DNA of 64,000 bases from Ignavibacteria bacterium (GTDB lineage: Bacteria; Bacteroidota; Ignavibacteria; Ch128b). Each line of letters begins with the position of its first letter. The stretch's first letter is position 1. The stretch covers positions 1,901,573 to 1,965,572 of the forward strand of contig JABLYA010000001.1 in NCBI GenBank assembly GCA_013177855.1, read 5' to 3'. The translations under genes were made by a program, and so were the position numbers. A model generated the notes under the pieces. It worked only from the letters and a program-made list of their open reading frames with translations, was not told the origin of the DNA and made no database searches. Below are positions 18,560 through 26,855 of this stretch, one piece after another.

Positions 18560-19211
18560 ATTGAAAGCATCAATCCTTGGCAAAATTTCTGAACTCGTGA
18601 TTAATGGAAATTATAATTTAATGAGTGAGAATGTTGAAGAAGCTCTGAAATTAAACATCTCTCCAAAGGAAATTTTGGATAATGCACTTTTAAAAGGAAT
18701 GGAAGTAGTTGGCATCAGGTTCAGAGATGGAATTATGTTTTTGCCTGAAGTTTTAATGTCTGCCAAAGCTTTTAAGACAGCAATGAATATGATCGAGCCT
18801 TTGCTTCTTCAAGAAACTAATTCAAGTAATTTGAAGGGAAAAATTTTGCTTGGTACAGTGAAAGGAGATATCCACGATATTGGAAAAAACTTAGTTGGAG
18901 TTATGTTGAAAGGTAATGGTTTTAATGTGGTTGATATTGGTGTTGATGCATCAACTGAAAAATTTATCGATGGGATTGAAAAAGAAAATCCTGATATAGT
19001 AGGTTTATCTGCGATGTTGACAACAACAATGTTAGCGATGCAAAAAACAGTTCAAGTTTTGAAAGAAAAATTTCAAAGTAAGCTTATAATTGTTGGCGGG
19101 GCACCAGTTTCACAAGATTTTGCAAATGAAATTGGTGCAGACGGTTATGCTAAAAATGCAATGGATGCTGTTGAATTGTGCAAAAATTTACTTGAACAGT
19201 TTAATAGCTGA
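18549..19211 (+). CDS. Corrinoid (vitamin B12)-binding protein, MetH/MtbC type
   Basis: 220 residues. A helical cap domain (about 1-90, with 'RFRDGIMFLPEVLMSAKAFK') precedes a Rossmann B12-binding domain (about 95-215). The cobalt-coordinating histidine is H109 in 'GDIHDIGKNLVG' (DxHxxG), followed by 'GLSAMLTTTM' and 'IIVGGAPVSQDFANEIGADG', which match the S-x-L and GG motifs. Proteins of this size carry methyl groups between methyltransferases in methylamine, methanol or glycine-betaine metabolism, and this one also equals the MetH corrinoid module. Overlap with the upstream homocysteine methyltransferase argues that it delivers methyl groups to homocysteine. The methyl-donor enzyme and a reactivase are not in the window. 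Confidence 0.88.
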   Translation: MMDELKASILGKISELVINGNYNLMSENVEEALKLNISPKEILDNALLKGMEVVGIRFRDGIMFLPEVLMSAKAFKTAMNMIEPLLLQETNSSNLKGKILLGTVKGDIHDIGKNLVGVMLKGNGFNVVDIGVDASTEKFIDGIEKENPDIVGLSAMLTTTMLAMQKTVQVLKEKFQSKLIIVGGAPVSQDFANEIGADGYAKNAMDAVELCKNLLEQFNS

Positions 19212-19283
19212 TTATTTAAATCTTCACAAAATTATCCAGTCTCTAATCAAAGTTTAATTCAAGAAAATCTTAAAACTTAATTT

Positions 19284-20444
19284 CTAATTTTCACCAAAGA
19301 TTGTGACTTTAGGTGCTTTTGGTCCATCAAGCTTTTGGAGATTTTCTAAAGCATTTTCCTGTAATTCAAAAAATCTAAAACCGTAGAAAATAGGTTTAAG
19401 ACCTAAAAGTTTTTTCTCATCCGGGTGGGGACTACCGTTATTACTTGCTCTTAATTGTTGATTGTATTTCAGAATTTCGGTATTCTTTTGAGCTATTATT
19501 TGATTTTCTTTCTCTCGCGTTTTGTTTAATTCGATTGAACGTTTCATATATTCGAGCAAAGGTTCCATTTTCACTTCAGGCTCAGTTGAATGAAAAAGAT
19601 AAACTACACCATCAGAACCGACAGAGATTATTCCCACATGACCAACATAAACATCATCTGGAGTGTAGCCTCGAACAACATTCACGAAATCACCAGTTTT
19701 GAGATACTTTAATGCCTTAGGTACTTCTGATGCAGGAATATAGGACCAGCTTAATTCTTGAACTGGTATATCCTGACCAATTCCCCATTTCTTGAAAAAA
19801 TTTGCACGATCAATTTTTGTAACGACGGATTTTGATTTTACACCAGGTAAACTGTCAGTTATATCTTTGATCAACCATGAATTGTTAACTGTCCAATCTG
19901 CTTCAGTGTAATGATTTCGAGTAAGTAATCCAATTACACCATTTTTATAACGAATCCTTTGAAGCATTGCAAAAAATTTTTTCCAGTTATTTGAAAGAGC
20001 CATTGCATAAACATGTTCGCTGAAAACAACGCAATCACTTTTATCAATTGAGTAAAGTGGCTGTGGATCATAGATCTCAAACGGAAATTCTCCCAATAGA
20101 TAAATCTCATAATTCTGTCCTATAAATTTTCTTGCAAAGTGATTTACTCTTTTTCTCAAATCTGGCTCAAGTTCGTTAACAAATTTCAAGTAATCATCAA
20201 TTTCTTCTGGCGTGAATTCATAGATTGGCTTCTCAATTAGTTCTTCTATTTCTTTGGAATCAATCCTTGTCTTTTTTAGAGCTTCTTTAACTTCATCAAT
20301 CTCAAGTATCTTTTCAGCATCTGTGATGTTGTCGAGTTCAAACTCCTGTAAAGTGATTTCTTTTTTCTCTTCTGATTCCTTCTTTAATGGAATGGAACAA
20401 GAAACAAAAAGAATGGGCAGGAGAATTAAGAGAAAGTTTTTCAT
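19284..20444 (-). CDS. DUF1460 lipoprotein (NlpC/P60-like N-acetylmuramoyl-L-alanine amidase-like)
   Basis: 386 residues. A lipoprotein signal peptide with lipobox 'FVSC' is followed by a charged, Glu/Lys-rich linker (about 20-90). The catalytic part has the DUF1460 signature: 'DKSDCVVFSEHVYAMAL' with the presumed nucleophile Cys, 'LLTRNHYTEADWTVNN', and later 'VGHVGII' with the presumed catalytic His. Structures of this family show an NlpC/P60-like cysteine peptidase fold with amidase-like activity on cell-wall peptides. It likely acts in the periplasm, anchored to a membrane. The C-terminal extension ('EILKYNQQLRASNNGSPHP' region) is not part of the domain. It is 15 bp downstream of the small secreted gene at 20460-20858 and probably co-transcribed with it. 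Confidence 0.82.
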   Translation of the reverse strand: MKNFLLILLPILFVSCSIPLKKESEEKKEITLQEFELDNITDAEKILEIDEVKEALKKTRIDSKEIEELIEKPIYEFTPEEIDDYLKFVNELEPDLRKRVNHFARKFIGQNYEIYLLGEFPFEIYDPQPLYSIDKSDCVVFSEHVYAMALSNNWKKFFAMLQRIRYKNGVIGLLTRNHYTEADWTVNNSWLIKDITDSLPGVKSKSVVTKIDRANFFKKWGIGQDIPVQELSWSYIPASEVPKALKYLKTGDFVNVVRGYTPDDVYVGHVGIISVGSDGVVYLFHSTEPEVKMEPLLEYMKRSIELNKTREKENQIIAQKNTEILKYNQQLRASNNGSPHPDEKKLLGLKPIFYGFRFFELQENALENLQKLDGPKAPKVTIFGEN

Positions 20445-20459
20445 CTTTTTATCCCGATT

Positions 20460-20858
20460 TTATTTCTGGCTAATTCTAAGGGAATTTGATGTAAGGTAGA
20501 TTCCATCTCCACGGTAAACATAAATATTATATTTACCAGGAGCTGAGAACATAATTTGGTGAGCAAATTTTTTCGACTTTGGATCGACTTCCTTGTAAAT
20601 GGTCTTATCATAAATTTCTTTGCCTTTTGAATCAACTCGATAGATTTCGTAATAAACTTCATCAGTCCCTATTTCATAGCCAACATCAACAAGAAAATAA
20701 AGATATCCTCCTTTGCCTGAAATGGTGAAAGAATTTGTTGGAGTTATTGCGTTCCCTTCTTTATCAACTCCTTCACAGAAAAAAAGTGATTGCGCAAACA
20801 AATTATTAAGTAAGATTGAAGTTGAAATCAGTGATGCAAGCAGTAAAATCTTTTTCAT
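20460..20858 (-). CDS. Small secreted protein of unknown function
   Basis: 132 residues from the ATG at 20858. I prefer this start because GAGG lies 7 bases upstream; the ATG four codons earlier overlaps that ribosome binding site. A signal peptide (MKKILLLASLISTSILLNNL, cleavage near FAQS) is followed by about 110 residues that read as a single beta-sandwich with alternating aromatic and hydrophobic residues ('YLYFLVDVGYEIGTDEVYYE', 'HQIMFSAPGKYNIYVYRGDG'). This pattern recalls Ig-like or periplasmic chaperone-like domains, but I do not recognise a family. Its placement directly before the DUF1460 lipoprotein suggests a shared periplasmic role. Confidence 0.7.
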   Translation of the reverse strand: MKKILLLASLISTSILLNNLFAQSLFFCEGVDKEGNAITPTNSFTISGKGGYLYFLVDVGYEIGTDEVYYEIYRVDSKGKEIYDKTIYKEVDPKSKKFAHQIMFSAPGKYNIYVYRGDGIYLTSNSLRISQK

Positions 20859-20991
20859 AATCGACCTCATTAATTATTGTAATTTAGTTACCTTGAATAA
20901 AATTTAGAAATTGCGTCTCCCATTTTATTCAAAGATCAAGTTAATTTTTATTCTGAGCTTTTTACTTCTTGAAAATCACAAAGTTCTATTT

Positions 20992-22347
20992 TCACAGGGT
21001 AGAAAATTTTTCAACATATTTTTTTATATCAAACTTTCTTTCGAGACCTTTATCGTTCATATATCTGATTTTTCCAAAAATTTGTCTTTCAAACCATGGG
21101 CGGTCGTGGGTTCCAAAGCACCAAGAAATTCCAGCGTAACCATTTGGATCTCTTCCATCTAATTCATACTTATCGTTTAAGTAACAAGCGTAATCAAAGG
21201 CATCCTTAGGATGTTTTGTCCATTCGATTAATTTCTTCGCCCAGTACATACGCATATAATTGTGCATCTTACCGGTTTTTAATAGCTGGATTTGTGCCGC
21301 ATTCCAATATGGATCGTGTGTTTTAGCAAATTCCAGTTCTTCAAGTGAGTAAATAAATTCGCGATTGTCGTTGATATGTTCTTCAAGGGTTTGTTTTGCC
21401 CAATCTGGTATTCCTTCATATTGATTATAATTTTGATTGTAAAAACAGAAATTCCTTGCAAGTTCTCGCCAGATTACGGCTTCATTAATAAATGTTTGAA
21501 CATTTTCATCTTTAATATCATAATGTTTTAATATTTCCAGTAAAATTTGAAGAGTTGAAATTTGTCCAAAATGAATGTAAGGACTTAATTCAGATTGAAA
21601 ATCTTGAGTTGGATCTGATCTTAATTCTTTATAACGAGGCAATTTCTTCTCAATAAAAATCTTTAAGAATTTCAAAGCATTATCATAACCGCCTTCATAA
21701 TATTCTGAAACTGATTTAACCGATTTATCAATTTGAAGTTTTGAGATAAATTCGTTCGGTGTTTCGAAATCGAGACTTTCGAGTTCAATGAAATCACTCT
21801 TAAATTTTAAATCCTGATGAGAAACTGGCTCAAGAAATTGATCTAATAGTTTTAAAATTTTTGGTCTGATAGTCGCAGCATAAGGTTCTTTTTTCTGGGA
21901 GACCAATTCAATTGGTACTATCACATCAGTTTCAATTTCATAAATAGGGATATCAATTGAGTGAGCAACTTTTTCCCGCCAGTTTCTCTGAAGTTTTAAA
22001 TAATTTCTATCAGTAACTAAAGCGGCTGCATTTTTAGAAATTTCAATTGAACCATTCACATAATCTGACTTACGAATGAAAAACTTAATCCTTCGCTCTT
22101 CAAAAATCTTCCTTAACTTTATTAAGCCTTCAATCATAAATGTGTAATAACGAAGATTGCTGAATTTATACTTATCGGTAAGATTATAAATTACGACCAA
22201 CGGCTTTTTGTACTCATTTGAAAGCATTATGGCAAACTCGAGAGCGTGATTAAAATAAGCTCTCTGACTTGCTTCCATTACATAAGCGACATATTTGCCT
22301 GAACTATTTATTGACTTTGAGTTTACTTTCTTTATCCTTGCTTCCAT
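20992..22347 (-). CDS. Class II CPD photolyase
   Basis: 451 residues, normal length for class II deoxyribodipyrimidine photolyases. The N-terminal alpha/beta domain begins around residue 15 ('YVAYVMEASQRAYFNHALEF'). The C-terminal FAD-binding helical domain has the class II blocks 'SPYIHFGQIS', 'INEAVIWRELARNFCFY', 'AQIQLLKTGKMHNYMRMYWAKK' and 'YELDGRDPNGYAGISWCFG'. It repairs UV-induced cyclobutane pyrimidine dimers using blue/near-UV light and reduced FAD. It diverges from the large sensor kinase at 22552; the 204-bp gap could hold promoters for both. Confidence 0.93.
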   Translation of the reverse strand: MEARIKKVNSKSINSSGKYVAYVMEASQRAYFNHALEFAIMLSNEYKKPLVVIYNLTDKYKFSNLRYYTFMIEGLIKLRKIFEERRIKFFIRKSDYVNGSIEISKNAAALVTDRNYLKLQRNWREKVAHSIDIPIYEIETDVIVPIELVSQKKEPYAATIRPKILKLLDQFLEPVSHQDLKFKSDFIELESLDFETPNEFISKLQIDKSVKSVSEYYEGGYDNALKFLKIFIEKKLPRYKELRSDPTQDFQSELSPYIHFGQISTLQILLEILKHYDIKDENVQTFINEAVIWRELARNFCFYNQNYNQYEGIPDWAKQTLEEHINDNREFIYSLEELEFAKTHDPYWNAAQIQLLKTGKMHNYMRMYWAKKLIEWTKHPKDAFDYACYLNDKYELDGRDPNGYAGISWCFGTHDRPWFERQIFGKIRYMNDKGLERKFDIKKYVEKFSTL

Positions 22348-22494
22348 AATTAATGATTTATTTTTTCATTTCAATTTAAATAAGTTTTTCAAGTTAATTC
22401 TCAAAAATTTATTGGGCTTAAAACTATATAAGACCTTGTAAAATGGATCAAAATATGTCAGTTTTTTATGACGATATCGTCAACATAGTCTTCG

Positions 22495-22526
22495 TTTAAA
22501 CTAATCATTCTTTTCCTTATCTTTAG
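22495..22526 (+). promoter_or_regulatory. Bacteroidota-type promoter candidate for the sensor kinase
   Basis: TTTA at 22495-22498, a 20-base spacer, TATCTTTA at 22519-22526. Each box lacks only the final G of TTTG / TAnnTTTG. A GAGGT ribosome binding site follows at 22543-22547, 4 bases before the ATG. Confidence 0.4.
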
Positions 22527-22551
22527 CCTAAGAATTTAACCTGAGGTAATT

Positions 22552-25500
22552 ATGAAGGTGCCCGGTTATTTAAACAGAATACCAGCCATTTATATAATAA
22601 TTTATTTAGTTATTTCTCTTTTGATAATTGGTTTGATTACTGATTATCTGATTAAGGATTATTACACTGTCAAAGAAGAGAAAATTAAAGAACTGAAAAA
22701 TATTTCAACGGTTAAAGCTAACGAAATTTCAACATTTATAAATGAACAAGAATATAAATTATGGGAATTAGTAAACGCTGAGTTTTTTAATGAGAAAATT
22801 GCTGCTTTATTTCAGAATAAATTGAAATCTGATGATATCTTTAAATTTTTAAACCAGGTTAAATTAATTAAAAGTCTCGAGGATATAATTTTTATCAATC
22901 CTGAAGGTAAAATTCTTTTTAGTTTTCATATTCTGCCTTATGACATTGACTCGTTAACACTAAAGGTATTTTCAGATAAAGACTCACCAAAAGTTTTCAT
23001 TGATTTATTTAAAGAAAAAACAACTGGAATTTTATATGCTTATCAATATCCAGTTTATGCAATCTTTAACTCAAACAAAAAATTGCTGGGATTTATCAGA
23101 TTCCAGTACGATGCAATGAATACAATTATCCCAAGAATAGAATACTTAGAGCCTCAAAGCACAAGGGAAATTTTATTAGTCAAGAAGGAAGACAACTACA
23201 TAATTTATTTAAGCTTCTTGCGAAAAGTTAGAATTCAACCATTTAGCTTGACGGAAAACATTGAAAACAATCAATGCTGGATCAATCTTCCTGAAAATGA
23301 AAACCTTTGTATTTATGATGGATTGGACTATGCCGGTGTTCCGGTAATAGCAGTCTTACAAAAAATTCCGAAAACCAATCTCTTATTAATTACAAAGGAA
23401 AATAAAGCGGAAATCTTTCAAGGTTTCAGGTCAAGATCATTCATTATAATTATTACATTAATTTTATCGCTTCTTTCTTTTGGAGGCTTTTTCTTGTTTA
23501 TAATTTATAGAATTAATAAAAAACGAGCTCAGGAGGAATTAGAGAGAGAATTAGAGAGAGAACAGCAGAGGCAAGCCCTTCAAAAGGAATTTGAAATTGT
23601 ATTTTCTCAGATAAATGACGTAATCTTTATTCTTAATTCTAAAGGTGAAATTGTAAAAGCCAACAAAGCTGTAAAAAAACTTTATGGGTACGAACCTGAA
23701 GAATTAATTGGTAAAACAATTGATTGTGTTTGTGTCGTCGATGAAATGAATGAATTATTTGAAAGATTTAAGAAAATTGAGGAATCAGAATTTTATATCT
23801 ACGAATCAAAACATAGAAAAAAGGATGGAACTCTCTTTGACGTTGAAGTCAATGCAAAGGCGTATTATATAGGTAAATTGAAGTTTTTGGTCGGTTCGGT
23901 TAGAGATATAACGGAAAGAAAAAAATCCTTAATTGAACTTCAGAGAAAACTTGAAAACGAAAAACTTCTAACCGAATTAGCTTCCGAAATGATTCACCTG
24001 AATAATCAAAATTTTGATGATGAATTAGAAAAAATTATAAGAAATCTCGGTACTCATCTTAAAGTCGATCGAATTAGAATTTTTCTTAAAGATCAGGTCA
24101 CTGGTTTTTATAACTGCGTTTTTGAATGGTGCAGGATGGGATTAGAATCATATAGAGATAGATTACAATTTTTAAACTTATCAGAGGAATTTCCATTTCT
24201 TTATAACATAATTTCTACTGGGAAATTATTTAAATGCAAAGACATTCAGCTTTTGCCAGCCGAAGCTGAAAAGGAAAAAACTGAATTAACAAAGCAAGGG
24301 ATAAAATCAATTTTATGGGAGCCTTTATATTTCAAAGGTGAATTAAAAGGATTTTTAAGTTTTAGTTGTGTTGATCAATTGAAAGAATGGACTAATGAAG
24401 ACGATACACTTATTAACATTTTTTCTGAGATTTTACTTAATGCTTTACAAAGAATTGAATTTGAAAAAGAAATTCTTGAAAGTGAACAAAAGTTCAGAAA
24501 ACTTGTTGAGAATTCAAGTGATGTAACTTTGATAGTTACAAAAGACTTTAAAAATAAATATGTGAGCTATGCAACTGTAAATGTACTGGGGTACTCAGTA
24601 GATGAACGAGTTGGTCAAAATCCTCTCGAAATAATTCATCCCGATGACCTGGAGCTTGTCAAACAAACATTAGACTCACTCAAAAAAATTGGTGATAAAA
24701 AAACGATACAATTTAGAGCAAAACATAAACTCGGTCACTGGATATGGATTGAAGCAACTATTACAAACTTAATTGATGATCCTGTTATTAATGGTTATGT
24801 TGTAAATTATCACGACATAACCCCAACCTTAGAAGCCTATCAAAAACTTCAGGAGAGTGAAGAAAGATATCGAATACTTGCAGAAGAATCGGGAGATGTT
24901 CTCTACAAACTCAATTACTCCACAATGAAATATGAGTATATCAGCCCAGTCATAGTTAATTTAACTGGCTACACACCTGAAGAGATAAACAAGATTGGTT
25001 TTAGTCAAATTATTGAAGAAATTTATTTGATACTTAATCCAGAAAAATCAAAAGATGAGCTGATTATAGATAGAGTGAAAGGTGTAACTGGTGAGTACCT
25101 TGCTGATTATCTACTCAGAACTAAAAAAGGTGAACTAAAATGGGTTAGAGATCATTCATTCCCGTTTTATGATAAAGACGGAAAACTCGCCGGTTCAATT
25201 GGTATTCTTACTGATATTACTGAAATCAAAAAGAAAGAAGAAGAGATTTTAAAAAGAGAAAAGTTCCTCGATGCACTTGTACAAATTCAAAAATCCCTAA
25301 TCTTCTTAAATGATTTAAAGGGATTTTATAATTATTTGGTCGAAAAACTTGGAAAACTAAGTGATGTCAGCAGATGTTATGTTTTTGAAAATTCATTAAG
25401 TGAAGATGGGAAATTACTAATGAGTCAAGTTGCTGAATGGTGTGCCGAAGGTATAACTCCTCAAATTGACAATCCAGAATTACAGAATCTTCCTTATGAT

Positions 25501-26502
25501 ATTTTAGGTTTTGATTTAATTGGTGAATTTAAAGAGAAAGGATACTGGGCAGCAATTGTTAGAGAGTTACCCGAACCAATAAAATCTATTTTAGCTGCTC
25601 AGGATATTAAGTCAATTCTTTTAATTCCAATTGTAATTCAAGATGATTTTTATGGATACATTGGTTTTGACGATTGTGAAAAGGAAAGAGAATGGAGCCA
25701 GATGGAAATTGACTTTCTAAATTCAGCTTTTGCGTCAATTGCTCTTGCAATTGAATCATTAAAACAAAAGCAGGAGATCATTCGTGCAAGAGATGAAGCA
25801 TTGGAGGCAAACAGGCTGCGGAGTGGTTTCCTTTCAATCATCTCTCATGAAATTCGAACACCTTTGAATTCTATTCTTGGTTACACGGAAGTTTTGAAAG
25901 ATTTATTTTATGATCCTGCAAATCCAGACTTACAGAAATATTTTGAAACAATTGAACGTGGTGGGAAGAGACTATTAAATACGATAAATCAATTAATTGA
26001 AATGTCAAAACTTGAAGCAGGATTACTTAAAACAAATATCCAGAATCTTGATTTGAAAAAATATATTATAGATACTGTCGATATGCTGAAAGTTCTTGCA
26101 GATGAAAAAAATTTGGAGCTTGTTGTAGATTTACCAGAATCAAACTTAATAGTTGAAGCTGATGATTATTGTCTGCACGGGATACTGGAAAATTTAATTT
26201 CAAATGCAATTAAATACAGTAATCAAGGTAAAATCTTAATTAAAGCTTTTGACAAAAAAGATTTTATTGAAATGATGGTAAAAGATGAAGGGATTGGAAT
26301 CGCTGAAGAATATTTGAAGCATTTATTCAAACCATTCAGCCAGGAAGATGTATCTTATAAAAGAAAATTTGAGGGAACTGGTCTTGGACTTGCCATCACT
26401 AAAGGGTATGTCGAACTGATAGGCGGTGAAATAAAAGTTGAAAGCAAAAAAGGAGTTGGCTCGACATTCACTGTAAAATTTAGAAAAGCAAAGTTAGATT
26501 AG
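22552..26502 (+). CDS. Membrane sensor histidine kinase with PAS-GAF-PAS-PAS-GAF sensory array
   Basis: 1316 residues. Transmembrane helix 1 (about 10-32), an extracytoplasmic sensor domain (about 33-290), helix 2 (about 293-317), then PAS (346-456, 'YGYEPEELIGKT'), GAF (483-636), PAS (640-760), PAS (766-891), GAF (903-1070), HisKA with phospho-acceptor H1099 in 'SIISHEIRTP', and HATPase (about 1203-1313) with 'NAIKYS', 'DEGIGI' and 'GTGLGLAITKG'. The first GAF (about 483-640) and second GAF look related to each other, each containing a 'EWC' motif. There is no receiver domain. It is the first of several signalling genes leading into the polysaccharide cluster; the signal is unknown. Each PAS ends in a D-I-T-E/P type PAC tail. 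Confidence 0.9.
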   Translation: MKVPGYLNRIPAIYIIIYLVISLLIIGLITDYLIKDYYTVKEEKIKELKNISTVKANEISTFINEQEYKLWELVNAEFFNEKIAALFQNKLKSDDIFKFLNQVKLIKSLEDIIFINPEGKILFSFHILPYDIDSLTLKVFSDKDSPKVFIDLFKEKTTGILYAYQYPVYAIFNSNKKLLGFIRFQYDAMNTIIPRIEYLEPQSTREILLVKKEDNYIIYLSFLRKVRIQPFSLTENIENNQCWINLPENENLCIYDGLDYAGVPVIAVLQKIPKTNLLLITKENKAEIFQGFRSRSFIIIITLILSLLSFGGFFLFIIYRINKKRAQEELERELEREQQRQALQKEFEIVFSQINDVIFILNSKGEIVKANKAVKKLYGYEPEELIGKTIDCVCVVDEMNELFERFKKIEESEFYIYESKHRKKDGTLFDVEVNAKAYYIGKLKFLVGSVRDITERKKSLIELQRKLENEKLLTELASEMIHLNNQNFDDELEKIIRNLGTHLKVDRIRIFLKDQVTGFYNCVFEWCRMGLESYRDRLQFLNLSEEFPFLYNIISTGKLFKCKDIQLLPAEAEKEKTELTKQGIKSILWEPLYFKGELKGFLSFSCVDQLKEWTNEDDTLINIFSEILLNALQRIEFEKEILESEQKFRKLVENSSDVTLIVTKDFKNKYVSYATVNVLGYSVDERVGQNPLEIIHPDDLELVKQTLDSLKKIGDKKTIQFRAKHKLGHWIWIEATITNLIDDPVINGYVVNYHDITPTLEAYQKLQESEERYRILAEESGDVLYKLNYSTMKYEYISPVIVNLTGYTPEEINKIGFSQIIEEIYLILNPEKSKDELIIDRVKGVTGEYLADYLLRTKKGELKWVRDHSFPFYDKDGKLAGSIGILTDITEIKKKEEEILKREKFLDALVQIQKSLIFLNDLKGFYNYLVEKLGKLSDVSRCYVFENSLSEDGKLLMSQVAEWCAEGITPQIDNPELQNLPYDILGFDLIGEFKEKGYWAAIVRELPEPIKSILAAQDIKSILLIPIVIQDDFYGYIGFDDCEKEREWSQMEIDFLNSAFASIALAIESLKQKQEIIRARDEALEANRLRSGFLSIISHEIRTPLNSILGYTEVLKDLFYDPANPDLQKYFETIERGGKRLLNTINQLIEMSKLEAGLLKTNIQNLDLKKYIIDTVDMLKVLADEKNLELVVDLPESNLIVEADDYCLHGILENLISNAIKYSNQGKILIKAFDKKDFIEMMVKDEGIGIAEEYLKHLFKPFSQEDVSYKRKFEGTGLGLAITKGYVELIGGEIKVESKKGVGSTFTVKFRKAKLD

Positions 26503-26540
26503 TTAAATAAAGAATTTCTGATTTTGTTGATTTATTTAAC
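26502..26540. repeat. 10-bp perfect inverted repeat after the kinase stop codon
   Basis: GTTAAATAAA (26502-26511) and TTTATTTAAC (26531-26540) are exact reverse complements around a 19-base loop, starting on the last base of the stop codon. A/T-only and with no T-run, so a weak terminator or mRNA 3'-end structure at best. Confidence 0.6.
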
Positions 26541-26569
26541 ACACCTTCCTTCCCGTTAAAATAAAAACT

Positions 26570-26608
26570 ACTCGTGGAGCGTGGGCTTCTGCCCACATAA
26601 CCATGAGT
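26570..26608. repeat. Nested intergenic hairpin (outer 8 bp, inner 6 bp)
   Basis: Outer stem ACTCGTGG (26570-26577) with CCATGAGT (26601-26608), one G-T pair. Inner stem GTGGGC (26581-26586) with GCCCAC (26591-26596) closing a 4-base TTCT loop. The stems are separated by AGC and ATAA bulges. It is the most GC-rich patch in a 353-bp AT-rich gap, looking like a REP-type element or structured RNA. The rest of 26609-26855 shows no clear gene. Confidence 0.65.
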
Positions 26609-26855
26609 GATTAACAGAATTTCTGAATTTTACAGATTAGAAAATTTTAGTCTAATAGACTGCGAATATTTACCAAAGGGTATTTCAATTTAACTTCTTG
26701 AAATTTTAAAAATTTATTTATTACACCTTTACTCTTTTAAGCTTCCTCCCAAAAGTCTCTGGCACAATTTATGACTAATATTTATTGCCCTTAAAAAATT
26801 TTGTTCATTTAAAAATCGTTTTTATTTCAAATGCTGAAAAATATCTGGTAGAATT

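Noticed and set aside
26760-26775. TGGCAC-N5-ATGAC as a second sigma-54 promoter before the kinase at 26856
   Set aside because: The -24 box is exact but the -12 box keeps only two of the core four bases; kept only as a supporting note to the site at 28737.
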